Of a stretch of DNA of 64,000 nt, positions 54,624 through 64,000 are shown one piece after another. The position numbers were made by a program, and so were the translations under genes. How positions within the stretch are numbered: the stretch's first letter is position 1; each line of letters begins with the position of its first letter. The notes beneath the pieces are model-generated. The model was not told where the DNA came from, ran no database searches, and saw only the letters and a program-made list of their open reading frames with translations. This DNA comes from Sphingobacterium humi (GTDB lineage: Bacteria; Bacteroidota; Bacteroidia; Sphingobacteriales; Sphingobacteriaceae), in contig NZ_WSQA01000004.1 of NCBI RefSeq assembly GCF_009768885.1, positions 344,029-408,028 on the forward strand. The letters run 5' to 3'.

Positions 54624-57600
54624 ATGAATAACATCTCATTTGGCAAAAGGAGCAAAAAGCTATTTGGCCCTCCTTTTGGCATAATTGTCCGAATTATGAA
54701 AATTACAACATTCTTATTGTTGGTTTTTATGTCCTGTGTGTATGCTGAGGGAACTGCACAAAACGTGTCGCTGGCCTTGAAAAACGCCAAGCTCGAACAT
54801 GCTTTTCAGTTAATCAGCAAGCAGACAAAGTACAAGTTTTTGTATAGCGATGATGTATTGAAATATGCACCATCTGTTAGTTTAAATGTGAGTAACAGTC
54901 CGCTGCGGGAGGTATTAGACCAACTATTAAATGACAAGAACTACTCGTTTAAAATTATTGCAAACACCATTACGGTCAACTACAAAACAGATTCAAAACC
55001 TGTGGTAGTTACTGGCTACAGAGCACAACAACACCGGGTTACGGGTACCGTGAAAGGCAGCGATGGCAAAGCTTTAGCCAATGCATCTATTGAGGTCAAA
55101 GGCGGCACGGCAGGAACCACCTCTAACGAAACTGGTGCCTATAGTTTAAATGCGCCAGCCAACGCTACCCTTGTGGTTCGTTATGTGGGGTATAAAAGCA
55201 AAGAAGTTGCTGTTGATGGTCGCACCAGTATTCACATCATCTTAGATAGCCAAGATCAGGCCTTAGATGCTGTTGAAGTTGTTGCAACAGGTTACCAAAC
55301 CTTGGATCGCAAGTTATTCACCGGAGCTACCACCAAGGTGAATGCGAAGGATGCCGAGCGTGCGGGTGTACCTGATATTTCACGTATGCTAGAAGGCCAG
55401 GCCGCCGGTGTATCGGTACAAAACGTATCGGGTACTTTCGGTGCTGCCCCTAAAATTCGTGTTCGTGGTGCCACTTCCCTATCAGGTGATAACAAGCCAT
55501 TATGGGTAGTCGATGGAATTATCTTGGAAGATATTGTAAACATCTCCAACGAAGCCCTTTCTACGGGTGACGCCAATACCCTAATCGGATCTTCTGTTGC
55601 CGGATTAAACCCGAACGACATTGAGTCGATGACCATCTTAAAAGATGCCGCCGCAACCGCCATGTATGGTGCGCGTGCCATGAACGGGGTAATTGTCGTA
55701 ACGACAAAAAGAGGGGTTCAAACCGACGGTGCTCCACAAATTAATTTAAACTCGACGCTTACGACCTACCTGAAGCCGAATTATAACCAATTCGACATCA
55801 TGAATTCTGGGGAACAAATGTCGGTATTAATGGAGATGGAACGCAAAGGTGCTTTCTCGCACGGTGCTTCTAAAAACATGCCGAACGGAGGAATCTTTTA
55901 CAAAATGTATAATCAGATTTACGATTATAATGCGGAAACAGATACCTACAGCCTTAAAAACGACGAAGCTTCGAAAAACGCATTCTTAAAACGCTATGCA
56001 GATGCCAATACCGATTGGTTCGATCTTTTGTTTAAGAACTCTTTATTGCAGGAACACTCCTTAAGTTTTAACTCGGGTACGAGCAAAGCACAAACGTATG
56101 CCTCTACCAGTTTTACCAACGACAGTGGACAAACCCTGGGCGATAAAGTAAAAAGATATACCGCCAACTTACGCACAAACTTTAAAATGAGCGATAAGTT
56201 CTCCGGGGAAATCTTAGTAAACGGTTCCATCCGTGATCAACGCACGCCAGGAACATTGACCCGTAACTCCGATCCGGTATTCGGTCAATATTCCCGCGAC
56301 TTCGATATTAACCCCTTCTCGTATTCCTTAAACACCAGCCGTTTAATGACTGCATATGATGAAAATGGCAACCTGGAATACTTCCAACGTAACTTCGCCC
56401 CTTTCAACATTATCAACGAATTGGAGAATAACTACCTGGAATTGGGCATGAACGAATTAAAAGTGCAGGCAGGTTTCAAGTACAAGTTTATCAAGAATTT
56501 CACCTATTCGGCCGATGGTTCTTATCGTTACGCGAAAACAACCCGCAAACACTATATCAAAGAAAACTCAAACATGGTAAAAGCATACCAGGCCCATGGC
56601 ATGGATCCTTATATCATGGATAACAACCGCTTTCTGTTCGAGCGTCCGTTTGCTCCAACCGAGCTGCCTTATGTTGTGCTTCCTGAAGGTGGTTTCTATA
56701 ACACCAACAGCAATGACCTAGTGAACTACTACTTCAGACATAACTTGGAGTATGATGCAACCATCAACACCGATCACCGTGTTAATGTGTTCGGATCTAT
56801 GGAATTGCGTTATACCGACAGACAATACGATAGCTTTGACGGAGTGGGATACCAATACGAGAACTCCGGAATTGTTAACCCAGATTACAAATACTTCGAA
56901 AGAGCACAATACTTAGTAAACCCGTATTTCTCGATGGGCTATACCAAAGATCGTTTCGTGGCTTATGCCTTACGTGCTGCCTATGCCTATGCGGGCAAAT
57001 ATAGCATGAACTTCACCACCCGTTACGACGGATCAAACTTAATGGGAAGCTCGAAAACAGCACGTTGGTTACCAACCTGGAACATCTCCGGTGCCTGGGA
57101 TCTAGATCAGGAGTCGTTCTTTAACGCTGATAATCCGATTATTTCCGGAGCCCGTATCCGCGGTACCTACGGTTTAGTGGCCAGTTTAGGAAATGCACGT
57201 AACTCTGATGCCTTATTCTACAACCGCTTAACTTACCGTCCGACAGAATTGGATAAAGAAACCTTAATTGGAATCTCCAGTTTAGCAAACTCCGGACTAA
57301 CCTGGGAGAAATTATATGAAACAAACCTAGGGGCCGATTTATCCTTATTCCATAATAAAATCGACTTGACGGTAGACTTATACAAACGTGATATTTTCGA
57401 TTTGATCAGTACCGTAACGACCTCAGGTATCGGTGGGCAATTCCGTAAGGTAGCCAATGCCGGTAAAATGTCAGGAAAAGGTATCGAAGCGACCATCGGC
57501 GGCTCACCAATCAAAAACGATGATTTCCGTTGGAGAACTTCCTTCAACTTCGCCATCAACAAAAATAAAATTACCGAACTCGAAGTAAATCCAAACATTT

Positions 57601-58316
57601 GGACATTAATTCGTGCCGAAGGTGGTCCTTTATTAAATTATGACCAACGTGGTTTATTCTCGATTAAATTCAATGGATTAGACCCTGAATATGGTTTCCC
57701 ACGCTTTGTAAACCAAGCAGGAAATGAAACCGCAACCCGTGTCGATTTTCAAAGTACAAGTATCGATTACTTGAAATACCATGGCCCGGTAGATCCGGTA
57801 ACCACCGGTGGTTTCTATAACCAATTTGCGTATAAAAACTTAACCCTATCGGTATTATTTACTTTCGGATTCGGAAACTACGTGCGCTTACAACCATCCT
57901 TCTCGCCGTATTTAACGGATGATGTCGTGATGTCAAGAGACATGGTAAACCGTTGGATGATGCCTGGTGACGAAGCTAAAACAACCATCCCAACCATCTT
58001 AGACCCATTGGTGTCCGAATTCTTCATGGCCGATGATCCACGTTATTCGTATTTCGCTTATAACTATTCCGATCAACGCGTAGCGAAAGGTGACTTCATC
58101 CGCTTCAAGAACATCTCCCTGTCTTACAGACTTCCGCAATCCATTACAGATCGTCTAAAAATGAGAAACATGGAGGTAGCCTTAGTTGGAAACAATGTGG
58201 CCCTATTATATTCCGATAAGAAATTAAACGGTGCCGACCCGGAATTCTTCGGAAACGGCGGGGTGGCATTACCAATTCCACGTCAGTATACATTTTCATT
58301 AAAAATGGGATTCTAA
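54624..58316 (+). CDS. SusC/RagA-type TonB-linked outer-membrane protein with STN signalling domain
   Basis: 1230 aa. A basic leader then signal helix (KITTFLLLVFMSCVYAEGTAQ), an STN domain (about 48-118) that talks to FecR, a carboxypeptidase-regulatory-like domain (138-208), TonB box VEVVATGY (217-224), plug with GQAAGVSVQNVSG, RVRGATSLSGDNKPLWVVDGI and ILKDAAATAMYGARAMNGV, and a barrel ending KMGF. A long N-terminal leader is usual in FecR-linked SusC proteins; the ATG at 54696 is the alternative start. Substrate unknown; metallohydrolase partners suggest peptide or metal-bound ligands. Confidence 0.95.
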   Translation: MNNISFGKRSKKLFGPPFGIIVRIMKITTFLLLVFMSCVYAEGTAQNVSLALKNAKLEHAFQLISKQTKYKFLYSDDVLKYAPSVSLNVSNSPLREVLDQLLNDKNYSFKIIANTITVNYKTDSKPVVVTGYRAQQHRVTGTVKGSDGKALANASIEVKGGTAGTTSNETGAYSLNAPANATLVVRYVGYKSKEVAVDGRTSIHIILDSQDQALDAVEVVATGYQTLDRKLFTGATTKVNAKDAERAGVPDISRMLEGQAAGVSVQNVSGTFGAAPKIRVRGATSLSGDNKPLWVVDGIILEDIVNISNEALSTGDANTLIGSSVAGLNPNDIESMTILKDAAATAMYGARAMNGVIVVTTKRGVQTDGAPQINLNSTLTTYLKPNYNQFDIMNSGEQMSVLMEMERKGAFSHGASKNMPNGGIFYKMYNQIYDYNAETDTYSLKNDEASKNAFLKRYADANTDWFDLLFKNSLLQEHSLSFNSGTSKAQTYASTSFTNDSGQTLGDKVKRYTANLRTNFKMSDKFSGEILVNGSIRDQRTPGTLTRNSDPVFGQYSRDFDINPFSYSLNTSRLMTAYDENGNLEYFQRNFAPFNIINELENNYLELGMNELKVQAGFKYKFIKNFTYSADGSYRYAKTTRKHYIKENSNMVKAYQAHGMDPYIMDNNRFLFERPFAPTELPYVVLPEGGFYNTNSNDLVNYYFRHNLEYDATINTDHRVNVFGSMELRYTDRQYDSFDGVGYQYENSGIVNPDYKYFERAQYLVNPYFSMGYTKDRFVAYALRAAYAYAGKYSMNFTTRYDGSNLMGSSKTARWLPTWNISGAWDLDQESFFNADNPIISGARIRGTYGLVASLGNARNSDALFYNRLTYRPTELDKETLIGISSLANSGLTWEKLYETNLGADLSLFHNKIDLTVDLYKRDIFDLISTVTTSGIGGQFRKVANAGKMSGKGIEATIGGSPIKNDDFRWRTSFNFAINKNKITELEVNPNIWTLIRAEGGPLLNYDQRGLFSIKFNGLDPEYGFPRFVNQAGNETATRVDFQSTSIDYLKYHGPVDPVTTGGFYNQFAYKNLTLSVLFTFGFGNYVRLQPSFSPYLTDDVVMSRDMVNRWMMPGDEAKTTIPTILDPLVSEFFMADDPRYSYFAYNYSDQRVAKGDFIRFKNISLSYRLPQSITDRLKMRNMEVALVGNNVALLYSDKKLNGADPEFFGNGGVALPIPRQYTFSLKMGF

Positions 58317-58317
58317 A

Positions 58318-59811
58318 ATGGACATCATGAAAATCAGAAACACAAAATCAATCTATAAAGCCTTGGCTATCGCTGCAATGACGGTGTTTGCCAGTAGTTG
58401 CTCGAAATACTTGGATGTCAATCCCGATATGCGAACTGACATCAATACCCCGGAGAAAGTAGCCCAACTTTTGGTAACCGCTTATCCGCAATATGATTAC
58501 TTATTATTTACCGAACTTGCCTCTGATAACTCCACAGATAAAGGCCCAGGTGTAGGAAATCAGAATGATATCGCTTTCGATAGCTACTTCTGGAAAGAGG
58601 TGATGCAAACCAGCGGAAACAATGCGCCAAACACCTATTGGAATGCGGCCTATTCTGCTATTGCGGCTTCCAACCAAGCCCTAGAAGCTTTGGAACAAAA
58701 TGATTTCGGCGAAAGAGGAAAACAATTACGTGGCGAAGCCCTATTAGCCCGTGCTTATGTGCACCATATGTTGGTCAGCATTTTTGCCAAAGCTTATGTA
58801 ATCGGTGGAGACAACAGCTCCCCAGGTATTCCTTACGTATTGGAACCTGAAACCGTGGTATTTAAAGACTACGAACGTGGAACCGTGGCTTCCGTTTATG
58901 AAAACATTGAGAAAGACTTAGTCGAAGGATTGAAACTGATCAATGGGGCCACTTTTAAAGTCACCAAATACCACTTTAACCCACAAGCTGCTAATGCGTT
59001 TGCTGCTCGTTTTTACTTGCATAAAGGGGAATACCAAAAAGTAGTGCAATTTGCAACAGCCATTATGCCGGATAACAATTTCCGTGATAATTTACGCCCG
59101 GTAGCCAATAGGCTTAGAACAGCAGAGTTTTCCGTAGTACCTTTAGAATTCATGAGTTCTGAAGGCCCTTACAACCTCTTATTGGCCAATGTGTATTCTT
59201 CTTTTGCCAGTATTGCCGGGAATGGACGTTATGGTTTAGGAAATAACCGTCGCGATTTCTTGAACAGTAAAACAGCGGCTGGCAAGGAATTCTACCAACG
59301 TTATGGATCCTATGGAGATGATAAGTTGACCGTAACTAAATACCCAGGTCTTTTCTTCGTAACCAACCCGCTTTCAAACATTGGGTACAACTATACCCTG
59401 CAATGTTTATTTTCCTTAGATGAGGCCTTAATTAACCGCGCTGAAGCCTATGTACAACTCGGTCAAAATAGCCTGGCGCTAAAAGATTTGAACGACTTTG
59501 TCTACCCACGTATCCAAAACTACGATGCCAATGCACATCAGGTAACCCTGGACAAAATAGCCGCGTTTTTTGAAACAAGCGACCCGAAAGAAGGCTTAAT
59601 TAAAACCGTGTTAGACTTTAAGCAAAGGGCATTCTTCCACGAAGGGATGCGTTGGTTTGACATCAACAGACATCAGTTGGAAATTCAACATAACCATATT
59701 GATGAAACTGGCTTAGAAACTTTTGAGGTGCTGAAAAAGGACGACCTCAGACGTGTCTTCCAATTGCCGGAGAGTGTGAAAAATTCAGGCCTTGAACCAA
59801 ATCCTAGATAA
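58318..59811 (+). CDS. RagB/SusD family lipoprotein of the sigma-controlled locus
   Basis: 497 aa. Lipobox VFASSC, then SKYLDVNPDMRTDINTPEKVAQLL and the SusD helical core (AAYSAIAASNQALEAL, GEALLARAYVHHMLVSIFAKAY) with the C-terminal KQRAFFHEGMRWFDINRH and a shortened end. It is the substrate-binding lid of the upstream SusC and starts one base after its stop, so translation is probably coupled. The ATG at 58327 three codons on is an equally good start. Confidence 0.92.
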   Translation: MDIMKIRNTKSIYKALAIAAMTVFASSCSKYLDVNPDMRTDINTPEKVAQLLVTAYPQYDYLLFTELASDNSTDKGPGVGNQNDIAFDSYFWKEVMQTSGNNAPNTYWNAAYSAIAASNQALEALEQNDFGERGKQLRGEALLARAYVHHMLVSIFAKAYVIGGDNSSPGIPYVLEPETVVFKDYERGTVASVYENIEKDLVEGLKLINGATFKVTKYHFNPQAANAFAARFYLHKGEYQKVVQFATAIMPDNNFRDNLRPVANRLRTAEFSVVPLEFMSSEGPYNLLLANVYSSFASIAGNGRYGLGNNRRDFLNSKTAAGKEFYQRYGSYGDDKLTVTKYPGLFFVTNPLSNIGYNYTLQCLFSLDEALINRAEAYVQLGQNSLALKDLNDFVYPRIQNYDANAHQVTLDKIAAFFETSDPKEGLIKTVLDFKQRAFFHEGMRWFDINRHQLEIQHNHIDETGLETFEVLKKDDLRRVFQLPESVKNSGLEPNPR

Positions 59812-59822
59812 AAAGGAAACCC

Positions 59823-61217
59823 ATGAAAAGATCTTATTTATATATAGCAAGCTTCCTACTTATTGCCGTATTTGGCTGTAAGAAAGAAGATAAAATTGAT
59901 TATCAATTCGATAATAGTCAATCCTTCGTTCCGAACGAGTTAGATAACTGGTTAACAAAAACCTTATTGGAGCCCTACAACATCGAGGTAATTTACCGAT
60001 ATGACCGCTACAAAGGGAATATTGAAAGAAACCTGGCGCCGGTAGAAGAATCCCGCGTACAGCCGCAAATGGAAGTGGTATTAAATGCCTTTCTAAAACC
60101 CTATGAAACGGTTGCTGGTAAGGAGTTTATTAAAACCTACACCCCGAAAGAGTGGGTATTATACGGATCGACATCCTATAACAATGATGGCACTGAGGTA
60201 TTGGGAACAGCAGCAGGTGGCCGCAATATTACCCTATACCAGGTGAACTACTTAGATATCACCAATGCTGAACAGGTAAGAAGACGCTTGCGGACCATTC
60301 ACCACGAGTTCACCCACACCTTGCAACAGACCAAAGCCATGCCTAAAGATTTTGAAGGCATTTCCGAAGGTGATTATTTCGACGATTGGGCCAATAACAC
60401 CCTCAATCCACAAGCTTTATCCGATAGCTTGGGCTTTATATCTCGCTACGCGCGCTCCCAATACTTTGAGGATTTCGCGGAAACATCGGCGCACCTTTTA
60501 TTGCAAGGGCAATTATGGTATGATAACCAAGCAAAAAAATACAATGCCCTAACCTATCAACGACTGAAGAAAAAGGAAGCATCTGTGGTAGCCTATTTCC
60601 GCGATTCGCATAATATAGACTTTAGAAGGCTACAACGCGAAATGGCTAATATTATGTATACCCAGTATAACGATAAAGCATACCAAGCCTTAGGCCCTTG
60701 GTGGCTAACAGAAGGTTTATTTACAAACCCAATTTTGCTGAAAGAAAATCTATCGGCAGACGTTAAAACCATTTATGAAGCGTTGGAAAAAGGGGTAAGT
60801 GATAAATATACCTCAAAGTACACCTTGCCTTCAGGATTAATATTTATGATGACGGCTAAGAACAATAATATTGTAATCCGAATGCCATTTAGAGGAAGTG
60901 CTGGTTCAAATACCACCACCCTCTATAATGCCGATTATAACTTCAGCTATACCTATGATGTGGCCAAGCAAACCATCAGTTTCACGAAAACAGCGCAAGG
61001 AACAACCACAACATACGCGAATGCTGATTTATTTATGAACGAATTTATGAACAGCATCGGTAAATATTTAACCTCCGGCACCTTTAAATTAGATTGGTCG
61101 CTATCCAGCCCATCCAAAACACGTTTAGACGAAGGCTTCTTTGAATCTGGAGGTTTCCATAAATTGGATGATCGCAATAGCTATATCAATTTTGATTTCA
61201 ACCGAGTTGTAAAATAG
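59823..61217 (+). CDS. Substrate import-associated zinc metallohydrolase lipoprotein
   Basis: 464 aa. Signal with lipobox (IAVFGC) and a zinc-hydrolase motif HEFTH at residues 161-165, with EDFAE at 216-220 as the likely third-ligand region. It matches the lipoprotein metallopeptidases (TIGR04549/Peptidase_Mx1 type) that are encoded next to SusC/SusD pairs and thought to act on the imported substrate at the cell surface. It starts 11 bp after the SusD stop; the downstream gene overlaps its stop region. Real substrate is unknown. Confidence 0.88.
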   Translation: MKRSYLYIASFLLIAVFGCKKEDKIDYQFDNSQSFVPNELDNWLTKTLLEPYNIEVIYRYDRYKGNIERNLAPVEESRVQPQMEVVLNAFLKPYETVAGKEFIKTYTPKEWVLYGSTSYNNDGTEVLGTAAGGRNITLYQVNYLDITNAEQVRRRLRTIHHEFTHTLQQTKAMPKDFEGISEGDYFDDWANNTLNPQALSDSLGFISRYARSQYFEDFAETSAHLLLQGQLWYDNQAKKYNALTYQRLKKKEASVVAYFRDSHNIDFRRLQREMANIMYTQYNDKAYQALGPWWLTEGLFTNPILLKENLSADVKTIYEALEKGVSDKYTSKYTLPSGLIFMMTAKNNNIVIRMPFRGSAGSNTTTLYNADYNFSYTYDVAKQTISFTKTAQGTTTTYANADLFMNEFMNSIGKYLTSGTFKLDWSLSSPSKTRLDEGFFESGGFHKLDDRNSYINFDFNRVVK

Positions 61218-61237
61218 TGCCTAAAAGAAGAAACATC

Positions 61238-62560
61238 ATGATTTTAAAAAATATCTTTACATATATCTTGGGCCTACTGTTGCTTTTTACCGGTTGTGCC
61301 AAACAAGAGGTGGATTTACTATTCAATGAAACGCCTGCCGAGCGCATGGGCAAATTACAAGCAGAAGTATTAGCACAGTTAACCGAAGCACCTAACGGTT
61401 GGAAGGTGTATAACCAAACCTTATCCCGCGGAAATTACGGCTACTTTATGCAGTTCGATGCGAATAACCGCGTTAAAATGATAGCCGATATCAATACAAA
61501 TAGTGCCGCTAACATGAAAGAATCGGCCTACCGCATTCGCATGGTTAATGGGCCAATGCTGGGCTTCGAAACCCATAATTACATCCACTTGCTAAATGAC
61601 CCCAACCCGGGAACCATGGGTGGCGTACGTGGCGACGGATTGAAAAGTGATATCGAATTTGACCTGGTGAAAAAAACGGCCGATTCCATCGTATTTAAAG
61701 GACGTAGATATGCCACAGACTTGGTATTAACACCAGCAACAGCTGCCGAAAAAGCAAGCTACGAAAAAGGAGACTACCTCGTTCAAATCGAAAAAACAAA
61801 AGCGTTCTTTAAAAGCAATCCGGTGGCCTATGCTGAAATAAACAATGTGAAATACCAATTCTTTATCAATATGAACGGTAAAGTGTTGGACGCCGCAAGC
61901 TTGCAAGATGGAAAACCTGTGTTTAGTAAAGTATCGCCTTTTTTCTTCACCTTGAAAGGGATGGAAATGCCTGATACCCTAAAGGTAGGGCCTGCCAACC
62001 TTCGTAATTTCTCCTTTGAAGGCGAAAAAATATTCGCGCAAACCAAAGAAGGTGAAAAATTCGAAATTAAAAGTAGTACGAGTGCTATTGTACCATTAAC
62101 CGATTTAATCGGCTTAAAATTCCCAAGTATCCGTAGCCCTTACTTAACCTACTTCCCTGGTACATCTGCCGCGGGTTTAACAATCTTAAAAAGATACCAT
62201 GAAAATTTAGCAAACCGCGCGACAGGCTACACCTTTAACCACGGTTATTTAGACTTGAAGTGGGATTTGGTCAATAAACGCATAACCTTAACTGGTTTTG
62301 CTAGTCAGAATGGCGGAACCTCAGGCTGGGCGACTACCATTGTATACGACTATACTTTTGATGCGGCAACCAAGCAATACACGCTGAAGAAAAGAACAGC
62401 AGCTACGGGCGGCTATACTGCGGTTATTATGGATCAAATGGATGCCTTTTTATTATCCGGCCCGATTAGCTTAGATTATTATTTTGAATCTGGAAATGCC
62501 TACGGAAAAATCAAAGGCGTGAGCAAACCTGAAGTAGAGATGACCCTTCAGTTACAATAA
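61238..62560 (+). CDS. DUF4302 domain-containing lipoprotein
   Basis: 440 aa from the ATG at 61238; the longer frame begins with a GTG overlapping the previous stop. Lipobox LLFTGC, then KQEVDLLFNETPAERM and LTEAPNGWKVYN, which are the DUF4302 hallmarks, followed by beta-rich domains. The family occurs almost only beside SusCD and the HExxH lipoprotein and has no known activity; a surface binding or scaffold role is inferred. It is the last gene of the locus before a terminator. Confidence 0.87.
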   Translation: MILKNIFTYILGLLLLFTGCAKQEVDLLFNETPAERMGKLQAEVLAQLTEAPNGWKVYNQTLSRGNYGYFMQFDANNRVKMIADINTNSAANMKESAYRIRMVNGPMLGFETHNYIHLLNDPNPGTMGGVRGDGLKSDIEFDLVKKTADSIVFKGRRYATDLVLTPATAAEKASYEKGDYLVQIEKTKAFFKSNPVAYAEINNVKYQFFINMNGKVLDAASLQDGKPVFSKVSPFFFTLKGMEMPDTLKVGPANLRNFSFEGEKIFAQTKEGEKFEIKSSTSAIVPLTDLIGLKFPSIRSPYLTYFPGTSAAGLTILKRYHENLANRATGYTFNHGYLDLKWDLVNKRITLTGFASQNGGTSGWATTIVYDYTFDAATKQYTLKKRTAATGGYTAVIMDQMDAFLLSGPISLDYYFESGNAYGKIKGVSKPEVEMTLQLQ

Positions 62561-62605
62561 ACTGAAACCAGACAAACAAGCAAATTTATTCCCTAACATT
62601 CATAG

Positions 62606-62634
62606 TTTGAAAGAGGCCTCCCATAGGCCTCTTT
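62606..62634. terminator. Bidirectional intrinsic terminator
   Basis: A 10-bp perfect stem (62610-62619 with 62625-62634) with a 5-nt loop lies between the convergent DUF4302 and nucleoside hydrolase genes; T-rich sequence follows on the plus strand. Confidence 0.8.
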
Positions 62635-62635
62635 C

Positions 62636-63655
62636 TTATTTTTTAGGCCTATGCAGCATCAGCTCGTCCAGCACATCAGCGATCACCTGATACGGATACT
62701 TATGCATAATAAAGCGATGTTGACCTTCTTCTGTAGGCTCCCAGGTATTCGAGCCATCTTTCTCCACCTTAAATTTCCCCGGGCCACTCACATAAAAATA
62801 CTGCTCCGGATTTCTTGCCGCAATGAGCACTGCGGTTTGATCCCAAGAGCTACGGTCGGTATCCGGTTTATCCAAATAAACCGGCAGATTGATTTGATAG
62901 CCTACCGAAACCGGGTTACTGCTATCTTTCGTAGCGGCCACCTTACCTCCTGTTTTAATATGCCTACCCAACTCAACGCCCGTAAACAAAATAGGCCGTG
63001 GGAAATGCGGAAAAACAGCATAGGAAGATTTCTCGTCCTTAAACACATTAAATTCCCTGCCTTGCGGGAAACCTCCCGCCATACATACCCATAACTTCAC
63101 CTTCTTATTGATCAGCTCCATCCCCGAAAGATCAGAATAGGCATCTGCACCGGAAGCCATAAGCTGGGCAATATTCGTCATAAAGCCTACCGTAATTAAA
63201 GTAACCGATTGATCGGGTTGCGCCGCCAGCACCTTACGATACACATCCAGCGCCGGCGTATAGCGTTTGTTTTTAAGGCTAGGTTCAAACTGTCGGATCA
63301 GCTTATCGCCCCAGTCGGTTTTAGCGGTAAAATTCGGCGCTAAAGCACGATCGGCCTCGCCAATGGGAATAGCAGGGCGACCAAAATAGCGGTTAAAAAG
63401 ATCGATGGTAGGCGCAATATCCACATGCGCATCACTAGCTAGGCTGGCTAAAATTTCCAACTCCCCTTGATCGGCCAGGGCATGCAACATTGCAATGGCA
63501 CCAATATCATCATAATCGGGGCCCATATCGGTATCAAAAATAACCTTTACGGGTTGTTTGGTAGCCTGCTGGGCCAGTAAGCACTGCGGAGCAGCAAAGC
63601 AGGAAAAAAAAAGAAGGGCATGGGCTAGCATTTTCGAATAGCTATTCATAAGCAT
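62636..63655 (-). CDS. Exported inosine-uridine type nucleoside hydrolase
   Basis: 339 aa. A signal peptide ends QCLLAQ. The calcium-binding DTDMGPDYDD motif at the mature N-terminus defines nucleoside hydrolases, which split ribonucleosides into base and ribose. The exported form suggests periplasmic or surface nucleoside salvage. A start at codon 3 (ATG 63649) is also possible. The gene converges with the DUF4302 operon and has no pathway partners in the window. Confidence 0.9.
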   Translation of the reverse strand: MLMNSYSKMLAHALLFFSCFAAPQCLLAQQATKQPVKVIFDTDMGPDYDDIGAIAMLHALADQGELEILASLASDAHVDIAPTIDLFNRYFGRPAIPIGEADRALAPNFTAKTDWGDKLIRQFEPSLKNKRYTPALDVYRKVLAAQPDQSVTLITVGFMTNIAQLMASGADAYSDLSGMELINKKVKLWVCMAGGFPQGREFNVFKDEKSSYAVFPHFPRPILFTGVELGRHIKTGGKVAATKDSSNPVSVGYQINLPVYLDKPDTDRSSWDQTAVLIAARNPEQYFYVSGPGKFKVEKDGSNTWEPTEEGQHRFIMHKYPYQVIADVLDELMLHRPKK

Positions 63656-63796
63656 TTTGCGTGTTTAGTTTGATTGGATAATACTTAAAGATAAGAAGAA
63701 AATAACAAGCCCTTAGGCATCGCGCCAAGAAACACACAAAAGCAAGTTTATACCATAGCCTATCTATCTCCTTTCTCTTCCCTTGCTCCTGCCTTT

Positions 63797-63846
63797 GCAA
63801 AGGGGATTGATACGGGTGAGAAAGGGGTGAGAAAGGGAAGTAGAAG
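63797..63846 (+). repeat. G-rich dispersed repeat, copy 2
   Basis: It closely matches 37140-37188 (GCAAAGGGG, then TTGATACGGGTG and two GGGTGAGAAA-type units). Both copies lie in gene-free DNA and on the same strand. Confidence 0.7.
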
Positions 63847-63881
63847 GGCTTGTCGCAGTAGTTAGTATGGCGTTGTCTTAT

Positions 63882-63959
63882 ACTGAAATAGGTTTACAAA
63901 AAGCGAACTGATTACTAAATTAGGTTTACGCCTTATTTTTTATACTAAATAGGGTTGTC
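63882..63959 (+). repeat. Three approximate 16-bp direct repeats at about 31-bp spacing
   Basis: Copies start at 63882 (ACTGAAATAGGTTTAC), 63914 (ACTAAATTAGGTTTAC) and 63944 (ACTAAATAGGGTTGTC). Distances of 32 and 30 bp equal about three helical turns, so a protein could bind all three on one face of the DNA. This may be an operator array for a gene beyond the window. Confidence 0.5.
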
Positions 63960-64000
63960 TTTGTTTTTGTTTTTGGATTTCATTGTTTTTTTCTGATGGT

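Larger units (their letters stand above)
63656..64000. other. Gene-free right end with a G-rich repeat and three related motifs
   Basis: No gene is visible. It carries the second G-rich dispersed repeat (63797-63846) and three similar 16-bp motifs of the form ACTAAATTAGGTTTAC (63882, 63914, 63944). The sequence is otherwise AT-rich and probably contains the promoter of a gene beyond the edge. Confidence 0.6.

Noticed and set aside
63797..63959. Start of a CRISPR array at the right edge
   Set aside because: The three motifs are imperfect and only about 16 bp, spacing is short and no cas gene is seen.
1..64000. tRNA or rRNA genes
   Set aside because: No cloverleaf-like segment with a T-loop GGTTCAAATC-type motif or rRNA-like stretch was seen on reading both strands; a tRNAscan run would be decisive.

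Overview
The window comes from a Bacteroidota chromosome, most likely Sphingobacteriaceae (a Sphingobacterium- or Pedobacter-like organism). The reasons are two SusC/SusD pairs, a FecI-like sigma factor with a FecR anti-sigma factor, several TonB-dependent receptors with carboxypeptidase-regulatory N-domains, many DUF families typical of the phylum (4349, 4374, 4407, 4302, 4870, 3592), a NagB fused to a PIG-L domain, and promoter boxes of the Bacteroidota type TAnnTTTG. No rRNA, tRNA, CRISPR array, phage or insertion sequence was found. The first gene (ABC exporter) is cut by the left edge.

Layout. 1-13 kb is housekeeping: ABC exporter, secreted EEP-type phosphatase/nuclease, M3 peptidase Dcp, a DUF4407 membrane protein, an amino-acid racemase, a structured intergenic stretch that looks like a small RNA, aldehyde dehydrogenase, Rieske protein, TypA, Kbl, a DUF2147 protein and a small holin-like membrane protein. 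13.3-22 kb is an iron-uptake island: a XusABC-like operon (TonB receptor, DUF4374 lipoprotein, PepSY membrane protein), a divergent AraC/PchR-type regulator and a second, siderophore-type TonB receptor. Similar 17-bp palindromes sit at both receptor promoters.

22-41 kb is mixed metabolism and maintenance: NagB/PIG-L, a TlpA-type thioredoxin, an SMP-30-like propeller, UxaC, a LOG-type protein, an outer-membrane barrel protein, a PadR-PspC envelope-stress pair, VanZ-like protein with a 39-aa lipoprotein, ComF, RlmN, an unknown secreted protein beside a duplicated gene tail, a DUF4349 lipoprotein, an intergenic repeat zone, a luciferase-like flavin oxidoreductase, MiaE, a glycosyltransferase and a small lipoprotein.

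41-50 kb holds a sugar isomerase/epimerase, a SusC/SusD pair whose SusC has two N-terminal regulatory domains, and a convergent two-gene unit (TPR-HTH regulator plus Asp-box propeller). 50.5-52.5 kb holds small membrane proteins and an unknown soluble protein. 52.8-62.6 kb is a complete sigma/anti-sigma controlled uptake locus: FecI-FecR-SusC(with STN)-SusD-HExxH lipoprotein-DUF4302 lipoprotein. The sigma factor and FecR should sense substrate through the STN domain of SusC, while the two extra lipoproteins probably process or bind the substrate at the surface. A secreted nucleoside hydrolase and a repeat-bearing intergenic region end the window.
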